This document shows positions 1 through 7,650 of a DNA stretch of 12,326 nt, piece after piece. Origin of the DNA: Methylocystis sp. (GTDB lineage: Bacteria; Pseudomonadota; Alphaproteobacteria; Rhizobiales; Beijerinckiaceae). Positions within the stretch are counted from its first letter, which is position 1. Each line of letters begins with the position of its first letter. The stretch spans positions 1-12,326 of the forward strand of contig JALRFG010000027.1 in assembly GCA_023253795.1 (NCBI GenBank), in the 5' to 3' direction. Made by a program: the position numbers and the translations under genes. Under the pieces are notes generated by a model that made no database searches, was not told the DNA's origin, and was given only the letters and a program-made list of their open reading frames with translations.

Positions 1-71
1 AGCTCGGCCAGATTGGGGCGCGGGATCGGTCCGATATGCGCATCGGAAAGATGGGCGAGCAGAAAAGACAC
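1..71 (-). CDS. Metallophosphoesterase, N-terminal fragment cut by window edge
   Basis: Only the first 23 codons are visible; the gene continues off the left edge. Read on the minus strand from a GTG at 69-71, the peptide begins MSFLLAHLSDAHIGPIPRPN. The LAHLSD-x-HIGP stretch is the first metal-binding motif (D-x-H) of calcineurin-like metallophosphoesterases, a family that hydrolyses phosphoesters with two metal ions. Homologues commonly have Pro where this one has Ala between D and H. A GGAG about 10 bases upstream of the GTG supports the start. The gene is divergent from the NUDIX gene with about 63 bp between them, an arrangement I associate with Rhizobiales. The exact substrate cannot be inferred from this fragment. 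Confidence 0.72.
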   Translation of the reverse strand, partial: MSFLLAHLSDAHIGPIPRPNLAE

Positions 72-134
72 GCGGTTGGTTCTCCGTTGCGGCGACGACT
101 AGAGCATCCGGCGCGCATTTGCCATAGTCCGCTC

Positions 135-641
135 ATGTCAGCCCCCCTCGCCCCCGCGCCATCCGATCCCCAACCGCCGTCGACGCGGGCGCGGCTGCTG
201 CATCGCGTAATCACCTTCACGGCGCTCTTTCACCGGCCGATGACGCTGGGCGTTCGCGGTCTGGTGATCGACGCTGACAACCGGATCATGCTGGTGCGTC
301 ATACCTATGTGCCGGGCTTCTATCTCCCGGGCGGCGGCGTGGAGGCCGGCGAGACGATGGCCGGATCGCTGGCGCGCGAACTTGTCGAGGAATGCGGCGT
401 CCATGTTGTCGGGGAGCCGGAACTGCGCGCCGTCTATCTCAACCGACGCAGTTCGCCGCGTGATCATGTGGCGCTCTATATTGTGCGCGACTTTCGTTGC
501 GATGGTCCCCGGCCGCCGGATCGTGAAATCGCCGAAAGCGGCTTCTTTCCACTTGACCGTCTGCCCGAGGGAACAACCCCCGCGACGCGGGCGCGGATCG
601 CCGAGGTTTTCGACTCCGCGCCGCTTTCGCCCTGCTGGTGA
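135..641 (+). CDS. NUDIX hydrolase
   Basis: A 168-residue NUDIX-fold hydrolase, expected to cleave a nucleoside diphosphate linked to another moiety (X) with Mg2+. Residues about 67-89 match the NUDIX box G-x5-E-x7-REUxEExGU exactly, including the RELVEECGV end with the metal-binding glutamates. The core begins near TLGVRGLVID (about 37-46). I place the start at the ATG at 135. A later ATG at 240 would remove the RLLHRV...FHRP segment, which looks like a conserved lead-in of this subfamily, and an ATG at 36 would run through the divergent gene's start. No strong ribosome binding site is visible, so the start is less certain than the function. The EF-hand gene follows after 20 bp and may be co-transcribed. 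The substrate is unknown. Confidence 0.88.
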   Translation: MSAPLAPAPSDPQPPSTRARLLHRVITFTALFHRPMTLGVRGLVIDADNRIMLVRHTYVPGFYLPGGGVEAGETMAGSLARELVEECGVHVVGEPELRAVYLNRRSSPRDHVALYIVRDFRCDGPRPPDREIAESGFFPLDRLPEGTTPATRARIAEVFDSAPLSPCW

Positions 642-661
642 CGACGCCGAGGAGATTGACG

Positions 662-1168
662 ATGACCAAGCTTCGTATGTCCGCCGCCGTATTGATGCTG
701 ACGCTGTGCGGCGTCGCCGGCGCTAAGGCCCAAAGCGACGCGGCGCATGTGCTGGATGCGATGTTCTATAACTTTGATGAAAACCGCGATGGGGTGATTG
801 ACGCTCGGGAAGCAAACCGTTTTATCGCCAACAGCTTCGCCGAGATGGACCCCGGACACAGCGGACAGATCACCCGCAAAGCCTTTCGCGCCTATAGTTT
901 CGGGCTGGCGGACGTCGCCGCCCAGCAAGGCGATGCTGCGCGTTATGATGCAGCGAAGGACGCCATCTTCAACGGCTGGAGCCATGGCCGCGACACGCTG
1001 ACGCTTGCGGGCTACCGCGCGGGCGTTCTTGCCGACGCCCGCGCCGCCATGAAGACCTCCCCACGCGCGACGCGCAGCGGCAAAAGACGCCTGGCGCCCT
1101 TGCGCGTCAATCACAGGGCCTTCAATAGAATTCCCTTTATCGCGCGTCTGATGCGCGCCTTGCAGTAA
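662..1168 (+). CDS. Exported EF-hand domain protein
   Basis: A 168-residue protein with an apparent Sec signal peptide: positive N-terminus, hydrophobic residues about 7-19, likely cleavage after AKA near residue 23. Residues 39-50 (DENRDGVIDARE) form a canonical EF-hand calcium loop with acidic or polar ligands at positions 1, 3, 5 and 9 and Glu at 12. A second loop at 63-74 (DPGHSGQITRKA) keeps D1 and G6 but has Ala at position 12, so it probably binds calcium weakly or not at all. A further helical segment follows, then an arginine-rich tail (about 134-168). The start is the ATG at 662 because GGAG lies 7 bases upstream; an in-frame GTG at 638 would overlap the NUDIX stop and precede the signal peptide. 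Probably a periplasmic calcium-binding protein; its partner is unknown. Confidence 0.8.
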   Translation: MTKLRMSAAVLMLTLCGVAGAKAQSDAAHVLDAMFYNFDENRDGVIDAREANRFIANSFAEMDPGHSGQITRKAFRAYSFGLADVAAQQGDAARYDAAKDAIFNGWSHGRDTLTLAGYRAGVLADARAAMKTSPRATRSGKRRLAPLRVNHRAFNRIPFIARLMRALQ

Positions 1169-1248
1169 GATGGCGGACATGAGTCGCAGGCGCCCGCGCG
1201 TCGAACGCCATCCCTTCGTTTGATCCTGTTTGCCCAAGGTGGAGCCGA

Positions 1249-2175
1249 ATGACTGTCAAAAGCTTGCGTATCGGTACACGTGGCAGCCCGCTGGCGCTGG
1301 CTCAGGCACGGATGACGCGCGCCGCGCTCGCGCGCGCCCATGGCGTGAACGAGGATCATTTCACGATTGAGATCATCAAGACGACCGGCGACCAGATACA
1401 GGATCGGCCGCTTTCCGAGGCCGGCGGCAAAGGTCTCTTCACCAAGGAGCTGGACAGCGCGCTAATCGCCGGCGCGATTGATTTCGCCGTTCACTCATCG
1501 AAAGACCTGCCGACCTATTTGCCTGCGGAGATCGTCATCGCCGGCTTTCTGCCGCGCGAAGACCCGCGCGACGCCTGGATTGGTCGCGACGGGCTGACCA
1601 TCGACACGCTGCCAAAAGGCGCGGTTGTGGGCACGGCGTCATTGCGCCGCGCTGCGCAGGTGAAGCGCAAGCGTCCCGATCTGCAAACCACACTTCTGCG
1701 CGGCAATGTTGAAACGCGTCTGCGCAAAGTGAAAGAGGGCGAGATCGACGCGACGTTGCTGGCGCTGGCCGGCCTGAAGCGACTGGGCCTTGCCGAACAC
1801 GCCACAGCGCTGCTCTCGCTGGAGGATTTTCCGCCGGCAGCTGGTCAGGGCGCAATTGGCCTGACGGCGCGCGCCGATGATGCTGTGACGCGCGCGGCGC
1901 TCGCGCCGCTGCTGGACGCCGCTACCGCGCAGGCGCTGGCCGCTGAACGCGCTTTCCTGTCAGCGCTCGATGGCTCTTGCCGCACGCCGATCGCCGGACT
2001 GGCGCGCGTCGAGGGCGATCATCTGTCGTTCTATGGCGAAGTCATCAAGGTTGATGGCGGCGAAACCTATCATGTGCGTCGTGAAGGTCGGGCGATTGAC
2101 GCCGCGCTGATCGGCGCCGACGCTGGCAAGGAGATTATCCTGCGCCTGCCGCATGGCGTTGCGGGGCTGATGTGA
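1249..2175 (+). CDS. hemC: Hydroxymethylbilane synthase (porphobilinogen deaminase)
   Basis: Cytosolic enzyme that joins four porphobilinogens into hydroxymethylbilane, the linear precursor of all tetrapyrroles. The 308-residue length is normal. Visible hallmarks are IGTRGSPLALAQ at 7-18, HSSKDLP at 82-88 with the catalytic Asp at 86, the basic GTASLRR stretch that contacts substrate acids, GNVETRL, and DGSCRTPIAG with Cys244, which carries the dipyrromethane cofactor. AGGTGGAG sits just upstream of the ATG at 1249. It overlaps hemD by 4 bp, so the two are translationally coupled and supply uroporphyrinogen III together. The 80 bp upstream holds no convincing promoter, so it could be transcribed from its own weak promoter or by read-through from the EF-hand gene. 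Confidence 0.97.
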   Translation: MTVKSLRIGTRGSPLALAQARMTRAALARAHGVNEDHFTIEIIKTTGDQIQDRPLSEAGGKGLFTKELDSALIAGAIDFAVHSSKDLPTYLPAEIVIAGFLPREDPRDAWIGRDGLTIDTLPKGAVVGTASLRRAAQVKRKRPDLQTTLLRGNVETRLRKVKEGEIDATLLALAGLKRLGLAEHATALLSLEDFPPAAGQGAIGLTARADDAVTRAALAPLLDAATAQALAAERAFLSALDGSCRTPIAGLARVEGDHLSFYGEVIKVDGGETYHVRREGRAIDAALIGADAGKEIILRLPHGVAGLM

Positions 2176-2879
2176 AACAGGCGCTGCTGCTGCGCGCGCA
2201 CGAGGATGCGGCGCGCAGCGGAGAAAAACTGCGAACGCTTGGCTATGCGCCGATCCTGTCGCCGGTGCTTGAGATTGCGGCGACCAACGCGCCTGTTCCG
2301 GCCGGCGATTACGACGCGGTGCTCGCCTCCAGCGCCAAGGGAATAGAAGCGGTTGCGGATTTCTCGCAGCTTGCCGCCCTGCCCTTCCATCTGGTTGGCG
2401 CCAAGACAGCCGCCGCCGCACGGGCGCGTGGGCTCAGCCCGCAAATTGTCGCCGGCGCCGCCGAAGCGATCCTGCCATTATTGCTAGCCGCTTACGCCAA
2501 ACCCGCGCATTTTCTCTATCTCGCCGGGCGTGACCGTCAACCGACGCTGGAAGCGGGTTTGCGCGCCGCCGGGCATCGCATCACCGCTGTGGATGTCTAT
2601 GAAGCGCGTGCGGCAACAGCTTTAAGGGAGGCGGCGCGCATGGCGCTGCGCGCCAATAAAATCGATGTTGCGCTTCATTACTCGCGCCGTAGCGTTGAGA
2701 TTTTTTTGCGCCTTGTCGATGCAGAGAAATTGACGCCCGCTCTGGCGTCAATCCGAACGTTAGCGCTTTCCGAAGATGTCGCCACGCCATTGCGAGCGCA
2801 GGGCATAAGCGTTGAGGTTGCTGAGAAACCTGATGAAGCCGGCTTGTTCGCGCTACTCGCTACACCACCGCACTTTTAA
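2172..2879 (+). CDS. hemD: Uroporphyrinogen-III synthase
   Basis: Converts hydroxymethylbilane to uroporphyrinogen III by cyclising it and inverting ring D. The family is poorly conserved in sequence, and this assignment rests on position after hemC, the length of 235 residues (family about 240-260), and typical stretches: VLASSAKGIEAVADF near 45-60, LYLAGRDRQPTLEAGLRAAG near 116-135, and VDVYEARA shortly after, at the end of the second half-domain's first unit. The start is GTG, inside the hemC stop region, giving a GTGA overlap typical of translational coupling. Its product feeds both heme synthesis and the convergent cysG gene, whose stop is only 36 bp away. I see no convincing hairpin terminator in that gap. 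Confidence 0.92.
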   Translation: MKQALLLRAHEDAARSGEKLRTLGYAPILSPVLEIAATNAPVPAGDYDAVLASSAKGIEAVADFSQLAALPFHLVGAKTAAAARARGLSPQIVAGAAEAILPLLLAAYAKPAHFLYLAGRDRQPTLEAGLRAAGHRITAVDVYEARAATALREAARMALRANKIDVALHYSRRSVEIFLRLVDAEKLTPALASIRTLALSEDVATPLRAQGISVEVAEKPDEAGLFALLATPPHF

Positions 2880-2915
2880 TGCCGTGACGCGGCGAAGCGC
2901 CAAGCCGAACCACTG

Positions 2916-4370
2916 TTAAATATTTTCGATCAACGCCCGCCCGATCAGAACCATGACGGGCCCGACCAGCGTTTCATCTGCAACACGCGCCGGGAGATCG
3001 GCGATTGTTCCGCGGATAATTCTTTCTTCCGGTGTCGATGCGCGTTCGATCAGAAAGGCGGGCGTATCGGGCGCGAGACCCTTTTCCAGCAGCCGCGCGG
3101 ACAGCGCCGGCAAGGTGCGATTGCCCATATAAACGGCCGTTGTCGCACGCGGGTCGGCGAGCGCCTCCCATTCAAAATCTTCAGGGAAAACGCCATCCTT
3201 GGTGTGGGCGGTGATGAACTGAACGCGCCGCGCGGTTTCGCGACTGGTCAGCGAGGCGCCAATGGCGGCGGCGCTGGCGCAAGCGGCGGTGACGCCCGGC
3301 ACGATCTCAATATCGAGACCAGCGGCGCGCATCGCGGCGATTTCCTCATTGGCGCGTCCGAAAATCAACGGATCGCCACCTTTGAGACGCACGACATGTT
3401 TGCCCTCTTTCGCCAGCGACACCAGCAGCGCGGAAATCTCCTCTTGTCGAACCGAGGGCGCATAACCACGCTTGCCGACATTGATGCGGGTCGCCTCGCG
3501 CCGGGCGAAATCAAGAATGCCGGCCGGCACCAGATCGTCGAACAGAACGACATCTGCGCCCGCCAGCGCGCGCATGCCCTTAAGGGTAATGAGTTCCGGA
3601 TCGCCGGGACCAGAGCCAACCAGCGTCACGCGACCACGCGCGACCGCAGGTCCGGCAGCGCGGGTTTCATCAATAAGGGTGACGCGATCGCATTCCTGCG
3701 GGGCGCGTTCGATGTCACGAAAGGCGAGACGCGTGAAGCGACGCCAGAAATCCCGACGCGCCAGAAAATCGAGACCGGAAGACAGCACCCCCGGCCGCCA
3801 GTCCTGTGCGGCGCGCGCCCAGGCGGTGAAGCTGGCGGGCACCAGTGACTCGATGCGCCCGCGCACAGCCTGCGCGAAGACCGGCGAGGCGCCGCCCGTC
3901 GACACCCCGATCACAAGTGGCGAACGGTTGACGATGGCGCCCATGATGAAATCGCTCATCCCCGGCCGATCGGCAAGGTTGAGCGGAACTCCCGCGGCGT
4001 CCGCCGCGGCGCGCGCGGCTATCGCCTCTGCGTCGTCGAATGTCGCGCCGAAAGCCAGCGTGACGCCGGTAAAATCCGACGGGGTCACGGCGCGCACATG
4101 CAAAGCGACATTGGCGCGGGCGGCGATCAGTTCTTTGAGCTTGTCACAGGGTGACGTGGTGTAAACATCCACCTGCGCGCCTGTCGCAGCGACGAGATCC
4201 ACTTTCCAGGCGGCGCCATCAGAACCGCCGACGACAATCACCCGCTTCCCGGCAAGCGGGAAGAACACCGGCAACGTCGCCAGCGGCTGCATGACATCGG
4301 AAAAGAGTTCGTCGGGGCGTCGGGTCACGGCGGAAGATGGCCTGATGCGGCCTGCTGGCGCATAAGCCAT
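2916..4370 (-). CDS. cysG: Siroheme synthase: uroporphyrinogen-III methyltransferase fused to precorrin-2 dehydrogenase/ferrochelatase
   Basis: A bifunctional fusion of 484 residues (E. coli CysG is 457) that turns uroporphyrinogen III into siroheme, the prosthetic group of sulfite and nitrite reductases. The N-terminal part (about 27-240) is the NAD-dependent dehydrogenase/ferrochelatase, with a Rossmann start at VIVVGGS (44-50), the AT-x-DD segment near 109-113, and NRSPLVIGVSTGGASP (148-163). The C-terminal methyltransferase (about 247-480) shows LVGSGPGDPELITLK (250-264), VVRLKGGDPLIFGR (326-339) and PGVTAACASAAAIG (358-371), the SAM-binding family hallmarks. Departures from the commonest sequence are GGS for GGG and NRSPL for DRSPL. 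The start is uncertain: neither Met1 nor Met27 (position 4292) has a clear ribosome binding site, and Met27 fits the family N-terminus better. Convergent with hemCD. No sulfite or nitrite reductase gene lies beside it in this window. Confidence 0.93.
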   Translation of the reverse strand: MAYAPAGRIRPSSAVTRRPDELFSDVMQPLATLPVFFPLAGKRVIVVGGSDGAAWKVDLVAATGAQVDVYTTSPCDKLKELIAARANVALHVRAVTPSDFTGVTLAFGATFDDAEAIAARAAADAAGVPLNLADRPGMSDFIMGAIVNRSPLVIGVSTGGASPVFAQAVRGRIESLVPASFTAWARAAQDWRPGVLSSGLDFLARRDFWRRFTRLAFRDIERAPQECDRVTLIDETRAAGPAVARGRVTLVGSGPGDPELITLKGMRALAGADVVLFDDLVPAGILDFARREATRINVGKRGYAPSVRQEEISALLVSLAKEGKHVVRLKGGDPLIFGRANEEIAAMRAAGLDIEIVPGVTAACASAAAIGASLTSRETARRVQFITAHTKDGVFPEDFEWEALADPRATTAVYMGNRTLPALSARLLEKGLAPDTPAFLIERASTPEERIIRGTIADLPARVADETLVGPVMVLIGRALIENI

Positions 4371-4532
4371 GCAGACTGTCGAAGATAAAAGGTTGCGCTT
4401 CTATAAACCATCCAGGCGCAGACGGCGAGCCCGTGATCAGCGCGCGGAAGACGCTCGATTTGCCCTGAAAAGCGCGTCGTCAAGCCACCTCAAAAGCATC
4501 GATTGGCTGGCTAACCCCGCTTCGGGTAAAAT
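4371..4532. other. Intergenic gap between cysG and DUF4405-like gene
   Basis: About 160 bp separate the end of the DUF4405-like gene from the start of cysG, both on the minus strand. It should hold the cysG promoter. On the minus strand a TATAGA-like box occurs near 4404 and a TTGACG near 4483-4478, but they are not spaced as one promoter. A weak 4-bp hairpin (ACCC/GGGT) lies just after the DUF4405-like stop, too short to call a terminator. Nothing else recognisable. Confidence 0.3.
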
Positions 4533-5027
4533 CTACTTTTGAACACCGAATAGTATTTTGATGGCCTTGCCCTGTATCTTTTTATCGCCCTTTGCGACGC
4601 TCTCAATTGTGGCGTCTTCATTTTGGATCGCGATTCCTGCTGTCGAAAACCGGCTCATCAGGGTTGCGCTATCTTTGCCGACAAGTGGCGCCAACTGCGA
4701 GATGGGCGCCCTGACCAGCATTTTCATGGCGAGCACCGAAGGCGGCTGATCCTTTTCAGAACCCCATGAATAAAACGAAAGCGACAAGACGATCACCGCA
4801 ATGACAATCAGAGCCTTGCCTATAGGCTCTGTGGTGAAATAACGCGGGAATGTAGCCCAATTGCTCAACACATGGGCGATGACGCCTGCGACAAAAACCC
4901 AGCTTGCCCATTGATGCAATAATTTATTCAGGCCTTGATCAAGATGAAAAAACATTAATAGACCAGTAACGCCCATAATGATGAAGCATCCGATGGTCAG
5001 CGGCGTCGTCCACTTTCGACGGAACAT
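4533..5027 (-). CDS. DUF4405-like membrane protein, probable b-type cytochrome, with C-terminal helical domain
   Basis: A 164-residue inner-membrane protein. The N-terminal half has three hydrophobic segments at about 8-28, 40-57 and 70-88. Histidines H28, H38 and H52 sit at or near segment ends, and with the NW and W-x-TFPRYF residues they resemble the DUF4405 family of small flavinylation-associated cytochromes, so heme ligation is likely by family knowledge. The C-terminal half (about 103-164) is a soluble tail with PISQLAPLVGK and a regular helical pattern, resembling the short helical repeat domain attached to some DUF4405 proteins. AGGGA about 10 bases upstream supports the ATG at 5027. 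It lies 71 bp downstream of the siderophore receptor on the same strand and is probably co-transcribed, so I infer a role in moving electrons for iron release or reduction at the membrane. It could also serve an unrelated redox partner. Confidence 0.68.
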   Translation of the reverse strand: MFRRKWTTPLTIGCFIIMGVTGLLMFFHLDQGLNKLLHQWASWVFVAGVIAHVLSNWATFPRYFTTEPIGKALIVIAVIVLSLSFYSWGSEKDQPPSVLAMKMLVRAPISQLAPLVGKDSATLMSRFSTAGIAIQNEDATIESVAKGDKKIQGKAIKILFGVQK

Positions 5028-5098
5028 TATAATTTCCCTGTAAAATTGAAACGTCTAGGCTGGAACACCCGGCTGAGACGCCAGCAAGACTGGATGGA

Positions 5099-7549
5099 TC
5101 AGAACTTTCCGTTGAGCGTAACATAGGCCGCTCTCGGGGAACCGGGCGTGACGTTTGTATTGCTCTGCGCCGCCACATAATATTTCGCGCCCAGAATATT
5201 CTCGACATTCAGCTGCCCGCTGATCTGCTCGGTCAGCTTGAAATATGCCGCCCCATCCATGCGCGCCCAGCCTGGCATGATCAGATAATTGTCGATCGCG
5301 CCATACAGAGCCGATTGATAGATGACGCCGGCGCCCAAGCCAAAGGTGTCAGCCTTCTGATCGGCCATCCATGAAACGTCGTATTTATTCCAGAAGGAAA
5401 AATTATTCTTGGGAACGTTGGGAACGCGCTTGCCAATATCTGTATAGAACGGCTGATTGACATAGTCAGGAAGCCGGCTGCTGTGCGTGATATAGGCGTT
5501 CTGATTGCCGTAGCCGAGAGACACCTGCCATAGATCATGCAAATAGCCCGTGATAGCGAATTCGCCACCTGCGGTTTTGGTGTTGGCGAGCACGTTATAA
5601 AAGGCGTTCGCTGTTAGATATTGGTTGCCACGGAACAGTTCGTAAAGCGCGCCGGTAATCAGAAGCTTTGGGGTCAGCTCATATTTGAAGCCTACTTCAT
5701 AGTTCACGAAGCTTTGCGGATCGAGATTAACGGTTGTGACCGTAATATTATTAAACTGATCGCCCGCCTGCGGCAGATATGATCTGGAATAGGATGCGTA
5801 AAGCGAGAGATTATCAAGCGGCTTGACAATCGCAGCGGCGCGCGGCGACCAGACATTCGCAAGATTAGTAAGCGACTGCCCCCAATAGTTCGACAGAGTT
5901 GGCGCTGCTTGCGCATCATTCGCGCCGCTGACGAATTTGAGATTGAACATATCGTAGCGAATGCCGCCTACGAACTCGAGATATTTAGTAATCTTCAACT
6001 GATCCTGGACATATCCGGCGGCAATATCCAGATCGGTATGCCGCTTCCATGCCGGCGCATTGAAATAGGTTGGCACGTAAAGCGTCGAGGCCCATGTGGG
6101 CTGATAGATGTTGTTATTGCTTGACAGGGGATTGTTGAATTCAACGTAGTTACGGTTTGTGTCCGTCTTCTGATTGGCGACTTCCGAACCAAACAGAATT
6201 GTATGCTTCACTTCAGGAGTCATCTCCCAATTATAGGTGAAGTCTGTTTGATTGAAGATATCCTGACGCGGCTGATAGTTGTTATAGCCCGTCAAACCGA
6301 TGCAGGTGGCGCCAAGGCCTTTGCATGCCGTAGACGGATTGTTTGGCTGGTTTGGCAGCAGGCTGATCTGAGACCAGGGCAACGCATTATTCGGCAATGT
6401 ATTGGCGAATGCCAAATTATATCCGGGGTAAACGTTCTGATAGATCTTGCCATAATGCGCGTAAACAACCTGATTTTTCACATTCAGGTCGTTCTCGAAC
6501 GTATGATCAATCATCAGCTGGGCGCGATCGACCGCCGCCTTCGAATAGTTCATCGAAGGGCTGCCATAAAAGGTGTAGCTCGGCACATCCAGCGGATAGG
6601 CGGGATACATGCTCATGCCGCCAACAACGGCGCCGCCAACGCCTGGAATGCCACGGTCAGCGATACGCCGATCGTAGTAATGTTCGTAATTCAGGGTGAT
6701 GAGGTCTTTATCGGTTGGCTTCAGGGTGAAGGACGGTGAAAAGCCGTAGCGCTCCATCCTGAATTTATCACGCCAGTTGTAGGAATTTTCGTAGAGACCA
6801 TTGAAACGGTAAGCGACCGTATCGCTGATTGGCTGGCTGACATCGATAGTGATGCGCTTACGGCCGAAGCTGCCGGTGCTGATCTGAACATTTTTGCGTT
6901 CGACGCCATCCGCCTTTTTGGTGACGCGGTTGACGATGCCGCCGCCGCCGCCGCGACCAAAGATGATCGCGCTCGGGCCTTTCAGCACTTCGACGCTCTC
7001 GGTCGCATAAAGATCACGATAATATTCGGCGTCGTCGCGAACGTTGTCGGTATAGAAATTCGAGGTTGTCGCCTGACCACGAATGGTTATGGCGTCGGTA
7101 TTGCCTTCGCCCTGCGTCACGGTCACGCCGGGCGTGTAGGAGAGCGCCTGGTTCAGCGTCAGGCTGTTGCGGTCCTGAAGCTGTTGTTGCGTGATGATGG
7201 TGACAGACTGCGGAATGTCGAGAATTTTTGTGTTTGTTTTGGTCGCCGTCGATGTGCCGCCAGCAAAATAGCCGTTCACATTGGTCGGACCGCGCCAGAG
7301 TTGTTCACCTGCCGGGATCCAGCTTGGCGCGGCGCCGCCCGTGTTCGTATGCGCGACAACAACCGGCGCCCGCTCCGGCGGACGCGTTGCAGGCATCGAA
7401 GGTTTCTGGGGACGAGGCGTTCCTATTTTAGTCGCGTGAACTTTCTTGCCCACATCGATCGTCGGCAAGGCTGTTTGCGCGCCAGCTCTCTCTGCGTAGA
7501 GCGCAGCGACAATCGCGACAGCTGAAACCTTGATCACGCGGAATGACAT
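5099..7549 (-). CDS. TonB-dependent siderophore receptor
   Basis: Outer-membrane gated barrel that imports a ferric siderophore using energy from TonB-ExbBD; none of those genes is in the window. From the ATG at 7549 it has 816 residues: signal peptide 1-24 (cleavage after AGA), a likely TonB box LPTIDV at 28-33, a proline-rich linker about 44-65, a plug domain from about 100 to 220 with DIPQSVTIIT (111-120), SYTPGVTV and the VLKGPSAIIFGRGGGGGIVN stretch, then a 22-strand-type barrel to the C-terminal VTLNGKF ending in Phe, the Bam recognition signature. There is no N-terminal STN signalling domain, so control by a surface sigma/anti-sigma pair is unlikely. An upstream in-frame GTG at 7558 is only 1 base from the GAGG ribosome binding site, which instead lies 10 bases from the ATG chosen here. 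Ligand unknown; the plug resembles catecholate or hydroxamate siderophore receptors. Confidence 0.93.
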   Translation of the reverse strand: MSFRVIKVSAVAIVAALYAERAGAQTALPTIDVGKKVHATKIGTPRPQKPSMPATRPPERAPVVVAHTNTGGAAPSWIPAGEQLWRGPTNVNGYFAGGTSTATKTNTKILDIPQSVTIITQQQLQDRNSLTLNQALSYTPGVTVTQGEGNTDAITIRGQATTSNFYTDNVRDDAEYYRDLYATESVEVLKGPSAIIFGRGGGGGIVNRVTKKADGVERKNVQISTGSFGRKRITIDVSQPISDTVAYRFNGLYENSYNWRDKFRMERYGFSPSFTLKPTDKDLITLNYEHYYDRRIADRGIPGVGGAVVGGMSMYPAYPLDVPSYTFYGSPSMNYSKAAVDRAQLMIDHTFENDLNVKNQVVYAHYGKIYQNVYPGYNLAFANTLPNNALPWSQISLLPNQPNNPSTACKGLGATCIGLTGYNNYQPRQDIFNQTDFTYNWEMTPEVKHTILFGSEVANQKTDTNRNYVEFNNPLSSNNNIYQPTWASTLYVPTYFNAPAWKRHTDLDIAAGYVQDQLKITKYLEFVGGIRYDMFNLKFVSGANDAQAAPTLSNYWGQSLTNLANVWSPRAAAIVKPLDNLSLYASYSRSYLPQAGDQFNNITVTTVNLDPQSFVNYEVGFKYELTPKLLITGALYELFRGNQYLTANAFYNVLANTKTAGGEFAITGYLHDLWQVSLGYGNQNAYITHSSRLPDYVNQPFYTDIGKRVPNVPKNNFSFWNKYDVSWMADQKADTFGLGAGVIYQSALYGAIDNYLIMPGWARMDGAAYFKLTEQISGQLNVENILGAKYYVAAQSNTNVTPGSPRAAYVTLNGKF

Positions 7550-7564
7550 TAAGCGCACGCCTCG

Positions 7565-7597
7565 GTTGAAGACTTAGTGAGGCTATCTGTCTTCAAC
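7565..7597 (-). promoter_or_regulatory. Perfect 9-bp inverted repeat directly upstream of the receptor ribosome binding site
   Basis: GTTGAAGAC (7565-7573) and GTCTTCAAC (7589-7597) are perfect inverted repeats with a 15-base spacer. On the receptor transcript the second arm ends one base before the CGAGG ribosome binding site. It could be a protein operator dyad (arm centres 24 bp apart) or an RNA hairpin in the leader. It does not match the Irr (ICE), RirA or Fur consensus forms that I know. Confidence 0.5.
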
Positions 7598-7650
7598 GCC
7601 GGCTCGGAAGCAAATAAAGCAATTCCAAAGAGAGAGGGTTCGGCGTTAGC

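Noticed and set aside
476..1237. Minus-strand open frame antisense to the NUDIX and EF-hand genes
   Set aside because: It covers two genes with clear domains and has no recognisable product; high GC explains the open frame.
2880..2915. Bidirectional terminator between hemD and cysG
   Set aside because: No stem longer than a few bases can be drawn in the 36-bp gap.
3204..3848. Plus-strand open frame inside cysG
   Set aside because: It is antisense to an unmistakable CysG and encodes a low-complexity Arg/Gly/Ala-rich product with no family signal.
7565..7597. Intrinsic terminator between the receptor and upstream DNA
   Set aside because: The 15-base loop, modest GC content and lack of a T-tract on either strand argue against termination.
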